From Hsuehochloa calcarea (taxonomy: Eukaryota > Streptophyta > Magnoliopsida > Poales > Poaceae): DNA of 64,000 nt. This document shows positions 34,198-45,740 of this stretch, in pieces. The DNA lies in contig JAYEVG010000029.1 in the NCBI GenBank assembly GCA_036346395.1, positions 19,785-83,784 of the forward strand, in the 5' to 3' direction. The notes beneath the pieces are model-generated. The model saw only the letters and a program-made list of their open reading frames with translations. It was not told where the DNA came from and made no database searches. Positions within the stretch are counted from its first letter, which is position 1. Every line of letters begins with the position of its first letter. The translations under genes were made by a program, and so were the position numbers.

Positions 34198-34425
34198 CTA
34201 ATGGGTAATTCAGTGCTAAGATGCTAATACCAATTTTGATCCGTTGGAGTTAGGAGCATCCATGGTGTTGAATGAAGACGCATTAATGAAGGTGCATTGA
34301 AGGTGGGAGCATACAAAGTGATTAAATGGTTTAGAGGTGGGAGCCCGTATTAATTTTGGTTATTCAATTCAAATTCAACGGTCAAGATTGGTATTATCAC
34401 CTTAGCACTGAATTACCCATTAGCA
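34196..34425. mobile_element. MITE with long terminal inverted repeats
   Basis: 230 bp. The left end starts TGCTAATGGGTAATTCAGTG and the right end is its reverse complement; similarity extends about 55 bp inward (to TCCGTTG / CAACGGTC). No coding capacity. A target duplication cannot be read because the left flank is TA repeat, so the superfamily is left open. Confidence 0.85.
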
Positions 34426-34610
34426 CTAGATACGTTCCATATATATATATATATCAATTGGATTACTATACGAATTCCAATAAAATAATTGAAATCAGGA
34501 CAACAAATAAAATAAAATTTACAATTTGATTTCCATACAAATTCCAAAGTAAAATATCTTAATAACTAAAATTTTGAATAAATTAAATATAAGTTATAAT
34601 GAGAATTTCG

Positions 34611-35728
34611 TGAATGGTGTCGAAGGAGACTACGAAAGAGTGGAATGACGTCGATCTGTTGTACAAGAAAACATTGATCCACAAGAAAGCGAATAGCCGA
34701 GGCAGCGGTGATGAAGATGAGAATAATTCCATGCTGCTCACCTTAGTTGTTCAACAAGGACAATGTTGTGCTACTCCCTAGAGCCGTTGAAGAGAAAAAC
34801 CGAAATTAAAGGAGCCAAGTGTTGTAACGATGAATGGTGACTATCGACGTTGTTTAAGAAATCAATAGTCAAAGAAACTTGATAACGGGGAAGACACATC
34901 AGAGAGGAGATGAAGCTTTGGATTAAAGACAAGCTATCAACGATATGTGATCATCGGGTATCTAGGAGCATGCCATCATTGTGAGTGACATGGCATCACT
35001 GGCGATAGCGAGAAGATTTTTTATATCGTTAGACAATGACTAAGATAGACAAACTGACATCATTGAGGATGAGAGGTCATCGCAGTAAGTGAGGAAGTCA
35101 CATCGTTGAGTTGGGTAACGTTGAAAAAGAGGAGCGATCGACACATGAGAAGAAGATATCGAGCATGTATAATATCGTGCATGTGTATATACATGCATGC
35201 ATCCTACGAATAGAAGTATGGGCGTATAGAAACAAAGGAGCAAAGAGCTCGGAGTAGAGATAGTGTAACAGTAAGGAATAGGCTTGGGGGCATGGGGGAG
35301 AGCGCGACGGGTGTCCCGACATGGATCGATGATATTATCACAATGGTTATCATTATGCGATAATTGGAGAGAAGTAGAAAATAACTATGTGATAGAGTAT
35401 TGCATTGAAAGTGGTAGCAGCTGAGAGATATCGATTAAGAATTGAGCTTACTCTTAGAGGTTGAAGCAGAAAAATTATGGCGGGTAGAAGAGATAGAAGT
35501 CACACGGTTCGGCAGCAACCGATGTAAGGGACGATAAGTTCAAGGTAGATCGCCTATAGTGCATCAGTGTATACGTGGGTAAGGTACTCTAATACCATGT
35601 AAACTAATAAGATAATTTTATTGCACACATAATTAATGTATTGATTGAGAGTAACAGAGGTATTGCTTGAGAGTAACAGAGGTACATATGCATGCAAATA
35701 TTTTCGAAAAGAGTTAAGGGCATACAAC
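34611..35728. other. Unique spacer; no gene recognised
   Basis: About 1.1 kb of A/G-rich plus-strand sequence with many short GAT/GAG repeats; reading frames are short. A GAGAGTAACAGAGGTA pair lies near 35646 and 35667. Confidence 0.4.
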
Positions 35729-35904
35729 TACATGATACATACAGAATATAGAGTGGTTAACTTATTATAATCATAACTTTATTTCATCAAAACTCATACT
35801 TCAATTACGTTACTTACTACATGATACATACAGAATATAGAGTGGTTAACTTATTATAATCATGACTTTATTTCATCAAAACTCATACTTCAATTACGTT
35901 ACTT
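35729..35904. repeat. 88-bp tandem duplication
   Basis: Copies 35729-35816 and 35817-35904 differ at a single visible position (ATCATAAC versus ATCATGAC). A recent event. Confidence 0.95.
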
Positions 35905-36075
35905 AAGTTGCATTTTCCTTCGAGCTTCTATTACCATGATCGTTTTTAGATACGCACGCACGACTGCATAAAGCCGTTCGGCCAATAACGACTGCACAAG
36001 TTGCATTTTCCTTCGAGCTTCCAGTGGCGCTAAAATAACGGCGACCACCAGCCGTTCGGCCAATCGAGATTCTCT
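35905..36075. repeat. 93-bp degenerate tandem duplication
   Basis: AAGTTGCATTTTCCTTCGAG occurs at 35905 and 35998, and GCCGTTCGGCCAAT at 35973 and 36051, in the same order. It abuts the 88-bp duplication. Confidence 0.85.
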
Positions 36076-37130
36076 CAAACTTGATGACCATCTCTGCGTA
36101 CGTACGTGTAACAGCAAAAGGAATTAATTACTAGCGCTACTCCTAGTTGGTTACGTGTATTTAAAGTACATATATGCAAGTATGCAACGAGTAGCCAGTG
36201 ATGCAGATTAAGAAATGGGTACGTCATTAACTGAAGCGGTCAGGCAGTCGATCTCTCGTATTCGAAACGAGCGTATCCGAGTCGCAGGATCGAGAGCAGA
36301 TTGCGCCGTACCGTACTCGAACAGAAACAAACCGGCGCAATTAAGCAGCAGTGAATCGTGACATGCGGGCGCTGTCCGTGGACCACGGGCCAGCCCCGGT
36401 TTACTGTTCGGAGGCACGGCTACATCTACATGAATGTATTGGTGGTCGCTGACGCAGCGTAACGTAGGTACGAGTGGGTGCTGTTCCATTTCCATAGACG
36501 GCGTCGTGTCGCTCGATCGGCTTACGTGGGGCCGCTGTACAGTGGGGTTTACGGTTGGAGACACGTGCAGTATTTTAATTCTAAATTTAATTACATGTTG
36601 AATATCGCAAATAATTAGATATGCATAAAGTAAAACTAACAACGGACAACTTATTGTACTTCAAAACATAAACGAGAATAGAATTATAATATAGTTGTTC
36701 GGTCGCACAAACAATTTACACTACGGTTTGACGAAGAACATGAAACGGAGCTAATGCGGTCGTGAAAGTAGACAACGTCGAGGAAAAAGCCGAGCGGTCG
36801 CACAGATACGTTGCCTAGAAATCTTATTATCACCCTGCGCGTATACTCTTTGCGACAACTGTTCGGAGATAGCCACTCTCCTCCCTTCCCGGTGCACGCC
36901 GAGGAGGAAGGTCGGTATAGTACAACAGCTCAACACTACAACCCAATTCATCGAAGGAGGAAGATGAAGTTAGAAAAGAACGGAGGAATTCTCGTTCAGT
37001 TTCATTCTTGAGGTTTTCATACCCTTATAAGGACAAAACATTTACTCTCTAGTAACTGTTGTAATTAACCTGAATTAAGTCACCAGTAACGGCTCATTCA
37101 AACCAATTAATGATATTTATGCAGTGTTTA
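36076..37130. other. Unique spacer; no gene recognised
   Basis: About 1 kb. A 144-codon minus frame (36642-36208) shows no domain. Nothing else supported. Confidence 0.4.
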
Positions 37131-37139
37131 AAGCTTCTC

Positions 37140-37470
37140 GACCAGTTCACACAAAAGGAAAGAGAAATGCACAGTTAGCTTTCGACTAGTTACGATCATA
37201 TCACAACTCTTTATGGCCAATTTGTATCTGGTCATCAGCTCGTAAATTCTTACGATCAGTCCGTATCTGGTCACGATCAGGTTATAACGATCCCTGACTA
37301 GGTAGTAGTCGCTTAAGACCAGGTAGTAACTCATTACGACCAGGTAGTTTCTGGTCACAACTAGTTAGTAGTCCTTTACAACTGGTTGAGATTTATCCCG
37401 ACCAGCCTATGATCATGTACAACTAACTCACAACCAGTTCGTAATTTTACAAGTTATTTTGCTTTCCACG
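37140..37470. repeat. Degenerate short-repeat array related to GACCAGGTAGT
   Basis: About a dozen imperfect 20-30-bp units with GACCAGGTAGTAAC, GATCAGTCCGTATCTGGTCA and similar words, several able to form short stems. They resemble, without matching, the TGGTCGTAAG hairpins of the gypsy LTR that starts 0.75 kb further on. Confidence 0.65.
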
Positions 37471-38209
37471 ACTCGCTAAACTATGCATACTTTGTAATTA
37501 CTAAAGGAAATAGACTTCATAAATGAGTCAATTTCCAACATTTACAACCCCACAAGAATAGTAGAACTGCCACACTATTTTGCAAGTTGATATGTGCAGG
37601 TCCGATCGACAATCAATAATGCTTACAACTCGCGTGGTCGGAAGGATCTCACTGAGATTGTGGGACTAAATTTACCCTGCTTCTATCTATGGAGCAGCTC
37701 GTGTGCACGCCGCTATATATTTTCTCTCTCTTCCCGGTACTTAGACTCATCCTTTGGCCGTGCTTGCATTTGAAATTGCGAGTTTCATTTGATTCGTACA
37801 CGATTATGCTGTTTTCACGAAATTCTTGCATTGTATAGACCCTAGATTCTTTTTTTGGGGTCCAAATTGTTGTTCTTTTTGAAAGGAAATTCTCGGATCG
37901 ATAAATCAATCATTCACTTCAACCTAAGAGTGTAAAATTCAGCACTTCGTAAGTTTGTATCACGAATCACCCGACATGTATTTCTTAATTTTTAGCCAGC
38001 TAGTTGCGCTTTGCAAGATGCTCGAGGAGACAGAGGCCCTTTCTAGAGCGAAGGATAAGAATAGGTTGTTTTGCATGGCATATGCCAAACCAATCAATCA
38101 AGCATTTGACAACTGTTGAATAGTAACAACGACAAGATATAGTGGCTGGTTGTGAACAGGACCACTATCTTTTTTTTTTGATCGAATTCAACACGATTTT
38201 CACTCTAAT
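37471..38209. other. Spacer left of the gypsy element
   Basis: About 740 bases, AT-rich, with a T-run near 38171. No gene recognised. Confidence 0.45.
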
Positions 38210-38214
38210 AGCTA

Positions 38215-38990
38215 TGACGAGGATCTAATAATCCTCATTTTATCTTTTATCTATAATTCTTATTATGGGTAAATATGATGTCACATAGTCCCCAGAAGTA
38301 CCCCTTATATCTATAAGGGAGAGGCCTAACAAGTGATTGTAAGTTCTTCTACAATCACCCCCATAGTCGTAAGCCTTGCTACGACTATATCATGGTCGTA
38401 AGTCCTTTCTACGACCACTACATAGTCGTAAGTCCTTCTACGACTGCTACCTGGTCGTAAGTCCCTCTACGACCAGGAAAACTACGACCACCTTATAATC
38501 AAACCTACGCACGAGTAGGTCCAATTGATTAAGGAACCGAACGGCCTACACGCACTATTATTCCGTATTAATGGTGTGTAAATACCCCATTATCTCTCGG
38601 AAGATAATTGCGGATGGCGTGAAGAAGTCAAGGCGCCGTAATTATCGCCATCATGCGCCAGCATTACATTAATTAGGCACATCTCCGCAGGCAAAACGGC
38701 TACTTCTTCACGACTATATAAGGGCATCAAACGAGAGAGACAAAGGGGACAGAGAAGAACAACGGCAAACAAGGGCTAGTCAAGTAGAAACACAAGCACT
38801 ATTCTCTCGTAATAGTTTTAGTCCTTTGCTAGATCATCAACAATACCATACACACAGGATTAGGGTTATTATTCTCTCGGAGAAGGCTCGAACTCGCCTA
38901 AACATCCGTGTCAATCCACTCGCGTGATCTCATCCTTAGGAGACCCCGAATCAAATAATCTTTACGTAAGATCGGTTCTAATACACCGGC
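38215..38990 (+). repeat. 5' LTR of the gypsy element
   Basis: Starts TGACGAGGATC and ends around ATACACCGGC. CTATATAAGG at 38714-38723 is the likely TATA box. Five tandem mini-hairpins lie at 38334-38476. Confidence 0.95.
38334..38476. repeat. Array of five covarying mini-hairpins (5' LTR)
   Basis: Stems, all fully paired with 8-9-nt loops: TGATTGTA/TACAATCA (38334-38357), ATAGTCGTA/TACGACTAT (38363-38388), TGGTCGTA/TACGACCA (38393-38417), AGTCGTA/TACGACT (38424-38445), CTGGTCGTA/TACGACCAG (38451-38476). Loops are AGTCCTTC-like. The arms differ between hairpins but pair within each. Confidence 0.95.
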
Positions 38991-38992
38991 GC

Positions 38993-39010
38993 TGGCGCCG
39001 ACCGTGGGGA
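38993..39010 (+). other. Primer-binding site of the gypsy element
   Basis: TGGCGCCGACCGTGGGGA, two or three bases after the LTR. Its first eight bases fit the 3' end of a plant tRNA-Asp; the exact tRNA is not certain. Confidence 0.7.
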
Positions 39011-39059
39011 TCTTCCGTAATCTCTTGTCAACATACTCTCTTTTTCCAATCTCATGCAA

Positions 39060-40930
39060 GCATGGCAGAGAATGGAACGAGGAGAACTGGTTCGACTTGG
39101 CAGACACGCAGACGCCGACATGGATGCCGGCCGACTACGAGCCGAGTGATGCATCCACGATGGTGATGTTGCCTCCGAGATTATTCTCCAGAAACCATCC
39201 CATCAATGGAGTTGAGGAGGATCCTTATCCCCACAACGATACGCCCAACAGAGGAGCCAATTCCTCCAAGGACAAGGGTCAATCCGACGTAACCGCACCT
39301 GTGAGGACTCACGACACAATGAGAGTTTTTCCTCTAAGTGTCCAAGTTCCCTTAAGGCGGTCCGACTGGTGAGACAAGTCCCGAAGCCACCATTCCAGAC
39401 TCCACCAAAGATCTTGTGATCCTATCTCTCGTGGTAACTCCAGAGATAGTGGGATCAAGCATGCTTTTCCTACGAATACGACTGTCCTCCGCAGATCTCA
39501 TTTGCGGATGGAGACAGTTATAACCCGGAGTTCCCCTACCTGGAGGGGATTACTCCAAGTCGCCAGATGGTGTCTCTCGAGCACTCCTCAAGCGGAGAGG
39601 CCTCAAGCGCAAGTGAGAATCATCAACGGGAGGTCTTCGTCCTTCCCTCAAATCAGAGTCAATCTCATGGAGGACGAAATGAGAACCTCCCCAAGATCAC
39701 ACACCGCGCCTCCTCGTAGTAATGGCAAGGGAACCACCGCGACAGAGAGAACCAACACTGATGAACGCGAGAGAAATCCTCGACATTCTCGCACTCCATC
39801 GAGAAGGCCTCAAAGATCCGACGGGAGGATTTTGAGGTCATCCGAAGAAAGAAAATTGCAGCCCAGAAGAACCTGCCTGGGCGCATTCAATATCAGTCAC
39901 AGGAGGTACAAGAACTCCAGGACATCAACGACTTGCTTGAGAATCCCAATCAAGAGCTTGCTCGAACGCCAGGATACGATCTCTTTGCTGAGGAGATTGC
40001 GCAAAGGCTTCGAACTGTGATGACAAGACCGAAGTACTCGTCAACAACATTCGTAGTCGTAGTAATGCGATTTCTTCACTACTACCAATCGAATATTTCT
40101 CTGCGAGGAATCGACACGGTCATAAGTCACATCGATCTCCTATCCGAGAAATACTTTTCGATCGGCCGATGATCAAGTAGCCCTCAGGAGGTGATCAATC
40201 ACTACTCCGCAAAGAAATTCACAACGGTGGATTACGAGGAGTATTCCTCAAGAATCGAGACCTACAATGTAGCAGTCACCGTTGTCGGTATCGTCAGATA
40301 CGATCACTGGCGACATTAACCCTTCTTTCCTACAAAGAAGGCGCAAGAAGTAATTACGGATGCCGCATTTTCGCCGACCTTCGAGCGCTCACGCCACCTC
40401 ATTTTCGACAAAGGAACATGGAGAAATTTGATGGATCTCAAAATCCCATCGAAGTTTCTTCAGATCTATACAACACCGTCCGGAAGCAGGAGGAGGAGAG
40501 CACGAATGGCGAATTACCTTCCAAGCGTGCTCGAAGGATCCGCCGATCGTGGTTATTAAACCAACCACTCGAGTCGATCTACTCTTGGCAACACCTCTGT
40601 GATCTTCTACAGCAAATTTCCAAGGCACATACAACCGCCCGAAAGGAAGACGACTTGCACCGATCAAACAGAACAACAACGAGACTTTGCGCTAATTCAT
40701 CAAACGCTTTAGTCGTTCGTAATTCAATTCCGAAATTTCGACTCCTCCGTGATCGTGGCTTTTAAGCAAGGAGTCCGTAGTAGAAGAATAACAGAGGATA
40801 TTGCTTTAAATCCTCCCAACACCGCTGTCTTAGAACTCTTTGAGATGGCCGATCGATATGCAATCGCTTCGAGGCAATCGAGTGGAATAACACTATCGAT
40901 CGAGAAACACACGCTCTTCGAGAGCCAGTG
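39060..40930 (+). pseudogene. Gypsy gag, degenerate
   Basis: Starts near MAENGTRR (39062). A glutamine/charged coiled-coil-like part lies around 39810-40020. The capsid-like part follows (segment around 40520-40590 resembling ANYLPSVLEGSAD and PLESIYSWQHLCDLL), with a C-terminal FKQGVRSRRITEDIA...LFEMADRYA block (40755-40870). The frame changes at least five times. Confidence 0.7.
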
Positions 40931-41059
40931 AGGTTGGTAAGGACAAAAAGCAAAAAGTCCAAGAAGAAAATAAAAGTCAAAAGCCACAAACTAGTGGTTT
41001 CAAGGAGGTTTTGGCCGTAAAAGATAGAGAGCCCTAAACCACCAAGTCGAACCCCGATC

Positions 41060-41750
41060 AAGGCAAAGGTAAGCGCCACGATCGTAGGAACGACAAACCA
41101 AGATGGTGTCCTTTTCATAAAAAGGAAGGACATGACCTCATAGAATCGCCGAAGTTTTCCAAAGAAAGCTCGAGGACTACTACAACGGAAAGCACCGCTC
41201 CCTACTCGAAAGCGGGTAGGACATACGAATGGTCGAAGTCGCCGATGATGAGGAGATGCCATTCCAAGATCCGCACCATACCGTTGAGCATATCTATGGA
41301 GGATCATCGATACGACTCCAAACGACAACTTAAAGTCACGGACGAGGTAAATTCCATACATACTCCTCTTGTCAATAAATTACCAAGTGGTCGGAAGTTA
41401 CCATCTCTTTTGAGAAGGACGATCGCCGATCACTATGAGTCGATCAGTCGATTTCGACAGTGGTGAACCCACCATCAACAACCGCTCGTAAATCGAGTGT
41501 TGGTTGATGGTGGCGCTTGAACATATTATTTACCAAAGCCCGGATGAGATGCAAGTACCGGGACAAAGGTAAGGCGATGACGATATTCCTTCCATGGAAT
41601 CGCACGGGTCTTCGCCAAACCCATTGGCCAAGTTTCTCTTCCTTTAACATTTGGCTCGCCAAGTAATTTCGAGACGTAGAAAGTCTCCTTTGATGTGGTC
41701 GATTTCGATCGCAAGATATAACGCCATACTCGGACGACCAACTTTGGCAA
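41060..41750 (+). pseudogene. Gypsy zinc-knuckle-like segment and aspartic protease, degenerate
   Basis: WCPFHKKEGHDL near 41105 corresponds to the gag C-terminal knuckle region of this lineage. The protease active-site region (LVDGGA) is near 41495-41515 and is followed by a stop. Then a LTFGSPSNF-like segment near 41645. Several frames are used. Confidence 0.7.
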
Positions 41751-42079
41751 AATTCTTAATGGCTACTCATTATGGGTATCAATGTCTTAAGATGCCAGTC
41801 CCAAAGGAGTGATCACAATTCAATGTGACAAAAGATGGCGATAGTCACGATCACGATCCTCGAGATGGTTGGTCAAATACCAACTCGAGATGAAAGTCAC
41901 CCGACTAGCAAGTCGGCTTCAAAGCGCACTAAAGCCGAACGACCAAGTCAAAGAGGTTCCTCCGACGCAGAGAAACCCTCAAGATCTGCTCGCATTGGGA
42001 GACTTCCGATCCCAAATAGGAAGACGCCTCATTACCTTCCTCCGAGCTAACGCAGATGTCTTCGCGGCAAGCATCCGAC

Positions 42080-43002
42080 ATGCCCGAGTCCCTGTGGAGG
42101 TGATCGAGCACGTGCTAGCTTTACTACCGATAAAGTACCAGAAACAAAAATTACGGAGATTTGCCTCGATCGACGAGATGCTATTAAATCGAATTGGATA
42201 AGCTACTTAAGGCGTGCTTTATAAGAGAAGTCAATCACCCAGAGTGGTTGGCTAACCTCAGAATGGTCAAAAAGTCAAACGGCAAATGGCGATGTGCGAG
42301 ACTTTATCGATCTTAATAAAGCTTGTCCAAAAGATGATTTCCTTTACCTCGTATTGATCACCGTTGATTCTATGCGGGTTGTGAAATATTAAGTTTTTAG
42401 ATGCATATTCGATATCACCGGATCAATATGTGTCTAAACGATGAAGAAAAGACCGCATTCATTACTCCATTTGGTACCTTTTGTTATATCAAAATGCCAT
42501 TTGGTCTAAAGAATGCCTGCTTCTTTTCAACGCTTAATGCAATCGACTTTTCATCTCAATTAGGCCGAATTTGGAAGCCTATGTTGATGACCTAGTCGTA
42601 AAAAGCATTAAGAGACTTAATCATATCATCGACCTACAAGAAACATTCGACAACCTCAGAAAGCACCATTTAAAACTTAATCCAGAGAAGTGTGTGTTTG
42701 GAATTTCTTCAGGAAAATTGCTTGGATTCCTAGTATCTGAACGAGGAATCGAAGCAAATCCTGAAAAAATAAAGGCCATCCTCCAGATGCGACCTCCAAA
42801 CACAAAAAGGAAGTCCAAACTCTTTGGGTGCATGGCGGCTTTAAGTCGTTTCATCGCACGACTAGGAGAAAAAGGACTACCTTTCTTTAAACTTCTCAGG
42901 AGACATGAAGGTTTTGAGTGGTCGAACGAGGCAAACATTGCATTTGAGGATGTCAAGAGGTATCTTTCGAGTGCTCCTGTTCTGGTTTCTCCAAAGCCGT
43001 AA
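42080..43002 (+). pseudogene. Gypsy reverse transcriptase
   Basis: The N-terminal part (42080-42570) is broken but shows RDFIDLNKACPKDDF-like and CYIKMPFGLKNA segments. From 42571 a clean 143-codon frame carries the catalytic YVDDLVVKS and runs through LNPEKCVFGISSGKLLGFLV and RPPNTKRKSKLFGCMAALS. This clean part still contains many CTG/CAG triplets, unlike the broken parts. Confidence 0.9.
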
Positions 43003-43640
43003 GAGACGCCTTAATTTACCTAGCTGCCACGCCACAGCAAAGAAGCGCGCAGATTGGTCGAGAACGTGAAAACGCATAACGACCGGTTTATTACGTAGTT
43101 AAGTTTTACACGGCCTAAGGAGCGTTACCCTCGTGTCCAAAACTTCGTATGCCCTCCTCATGTCTTCGAGGAAATCATGCATTATTTTCAGCGCACAAAA
43201 TAGTCAGTCTTGCCCGAGTTTCCTTTGGGAGCAATCCTCCATAATAAGGAAACAATGGACGCATGGCAAAATGGTCACCGAACTTGGGAGTTCGACTCCA
43301 TTTCGTGTCCCGAACGCCATAAAATCCCGGATCTTGGCGCACTTTGTCGCCGAATGGACAAATCTGAACTGCTCAGATCCCAAGACGATTCCCACGACCA
43401 CTGGATGATGTACTTTGACGGGTCACTCACTTTAAGTGGCTCGGGTCGGGTGGTCCCGTATCTCCTACCGGAGAAACCTTAAAGTATGCCATACAATTAA
43501 ACTTTCGTGCCACTAACAATGTGGCGTATCAAGGTTTGCTAGGCGGCATACGAGCCGCGAAGCACTCTCGATTCGCCGACTACTCGTAAGAGGAGACTCT
43601 CAACTAGTCGTGAATCAAATTGGGAAAGAGTACCGCTGCT
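43003..43640 (+). pseudogene. Gypsy RNase H
   Basis: Segments in alternating frames: an RT/RNase H connection (43130-43200), then HWMMYFDGSLTLSGSG (about 43400-43445) with the first catalytic Asp, and NVAYQGLLGG-like near 43518 where relatives have the catalytic Glu in NVAEYEGL. Confidence 0.8.
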
Positions 43641-43744
43641 CTAACTCAACAATGGCTCGGTACTTATCAAGTACGTAAGCTAGAAAAACATTTTTAGGTT
43701 TCGAGGTACAATTTATCCTCGAAGGATAATTTCTCGCACCAACT

Positions 43745-45085
43745 TGCTCGGATGGCTTCTTCCCGATCCATAGTACCAAAAGGAGTTTTCTTGGAGCAAC
43801 TCCAAAAACCGTCTCTGGTCGAAGAACCAGAGGCACCTCCTCTTGAGATGGCCTCATTAGATTACGAGGATACCTGGATGACTCCCATCTACGAGTATCT
43901 TTGCAAGGGTTCCGTACCCGAAGATGATCTTGAGGCAGATCGATTATCCCGAAAAGCCAAAATGTATACTTTGGTTGAAGGAGTCCTCTATAAACGAGGA
44001 ACCCAAGGGATACTCATGCGATGCATTCCGCAAAATGAAGGAATAACACTCCTTCACGATATACACAGTGGCATCTGTGGGACGCATGCTTCCTACAGAA
44101 CATTAGTTGGTAAAGCCTTTCGACAAGGTTTTTACTCGCCTACAGCCCTGTACGATGCTAAAGAGGTGGTTAAAAAGTGTGTCCAGTACAATTTCATGGT
44201 AGATGATACACCAACCACTCAAGCATTACAAACAATACCTCTTTCTTGGCCTTTTGCACTGGGGCTTGATATCCTAGGACCGTTTCCCAAAGCTCCGTGA
44301 GGTTTCAATTCCTTTTGTGGCTATTGACACGCTCACAAATGGATCAAGTGAACTCAGAATCGATAACAACTAAGCAAACAAAAGGTTCATGATGAGAAGC
44401 GAATTAGTCGATTTGGAGTACCAAGTCGGATAATTACGCATAATGGTAAACACTCGCAAGTGCAAAATTTCGTGAATTTTGCGACGAGTTGGGTACCAAG
44501 TTATGTTATGCTTCGCTGCACATCCCCAAAGTAATGGGGCGGTTGAACGTGCAAACGCCAAATAATGCGAGGAATTAAAACTCGAGTCTTCGATCACTTG
44601 TTAAGCGCTCGGGGCTTGGGTACAAGAATTACCTTCCATATTATGGGCATTCAGACAACCACCAATGAGCAACGGGAGAAACACCATTTTTTCTAGTGTT
44701 CTGAGTCGGCCATGCTTCCTCCGAGCTAAAATTGCGGTCGACACGAGTTGAAACCTTCAACAACTCGGATCAGAACAACTTCGAGCAGATGACATTAACC
44801 TACTCAAGAGAGGAGAAACCTAGCCTTAATTGCTCGCGGCCTACCAACAAGCCCTCAAGCAGATACTATGATCGTAAGGTCCAACCTCGCAGCCTTTGTC
44901 AGAGGTGACTTGGTATTGAGGCTCGCCAATCCAAGTCTAACTGAATAAACTTTCCCTAAATGGGAAGGTCCTTACACAATGGTCGAAGTAACTCGCGGTG
45001 GTCTGCACGACTAGCAATGGAAGATGGACGAGTTCTCTCAAACTCTTGGAACATCGACCGCCACGCAAATTCTATGTGTGACCGA
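43745..45085 (+). pseudogene. Gypsy integrase
   Basis: A clean frame 43752-44300 covers the N-terminal part with ADRLSRKAKMYTLVEGVLYKR, the H-H of the zinc domain (HDIHSGICGTHAS; the CxxC cysteines are partly replaced, CVQYN) and the start of the core (LGLDILGPFPKAP, first catalytic Asp). Downstream (to 45085) SNGAVERA-like and WEGPYT-like segments appear in shifted frames. No chromodomain seen. Confidence 0.85.
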
Positions 45086-45204
45086 TTTCTCAAGCAATAA
45101 AAGTCCGTGTTCTTTCTACCTCTTTTTGCCTTATTTTCGAGTAGTGCTTTTTAATCTTTCGACTATGATATGAGAACACCCGTTTTCTTTACTTTGGCCG
45201 AAAA

Positions 45205-45740
45205 GAGAAACGCCATCCGACGAAACTTCTCCTCTCTCGCATGTGGTTCTCGCCCACTAGAAGGAATTTCCAAGCATTGACTCGTTACTCATTTTTTTGC
45301 CAAGACAAAGAGCCCGGTTCTATCCAATCGAAATGTTCTCAAAGCCAACTCTCTCAATCTTAGTCTATTTTTTGATCAATTCAAAAATATTCTAAGTAGA
45401 GTACACTTTCTTACATTTGTTCGACCACCTTTGATGTACTCGATTTGTTTTAAGCGGTCAAGGAAGAGACACACCTAGTCGAAGTCTTTCCTCTCTCGCA
45501 TGTGGTCCTCGCCCACTAGAAGGAAACTTCCTAGCGCCGCTCGCCTCCTACTTTGCTATCGAAAAGACTTATCAAGTCCACCAAAAAGGACGAACGAATT
45601 ACTAAAGTCCTCTAAGACGTCTGCTTAACTCAAGTTGTCGTTCTTGGTTCAATTAAACTAGTCGGAAATGAAAACATCACCTAGTCGAAGCCTTTCCTTC
45701 TACGACGTGGTCCCGCCCACTAGAAGGAACTTCCTAGTGA
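45205..45740. repeat. Three direct repeats of about 65 bp
   Basis: Units near 45205, 45473 and 45680 share CTAGTCGAAG, TCTCTCGCATGTGGT and CGCCCACTAGAAGGAA in order. The third has TTCTACGACGTGG in place of TCTCTCGCATGTGG. Confidence 0.85.

Larger units (their letters stand above)
33905..34610. repeat. AT-rich degenerate tandem repeat (about 144-bp unit), interrupted
   Basis: Units starting AAATAAAATAAAATT recur near 33914, 34059 and 34504, each followed by a conserved order of AATTTGATTTTGATAC- and CCAACAAAATAATT-like segments. The middle unit is interrupted by a TA microsatellite and a MITE. Confidence 0.7.
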
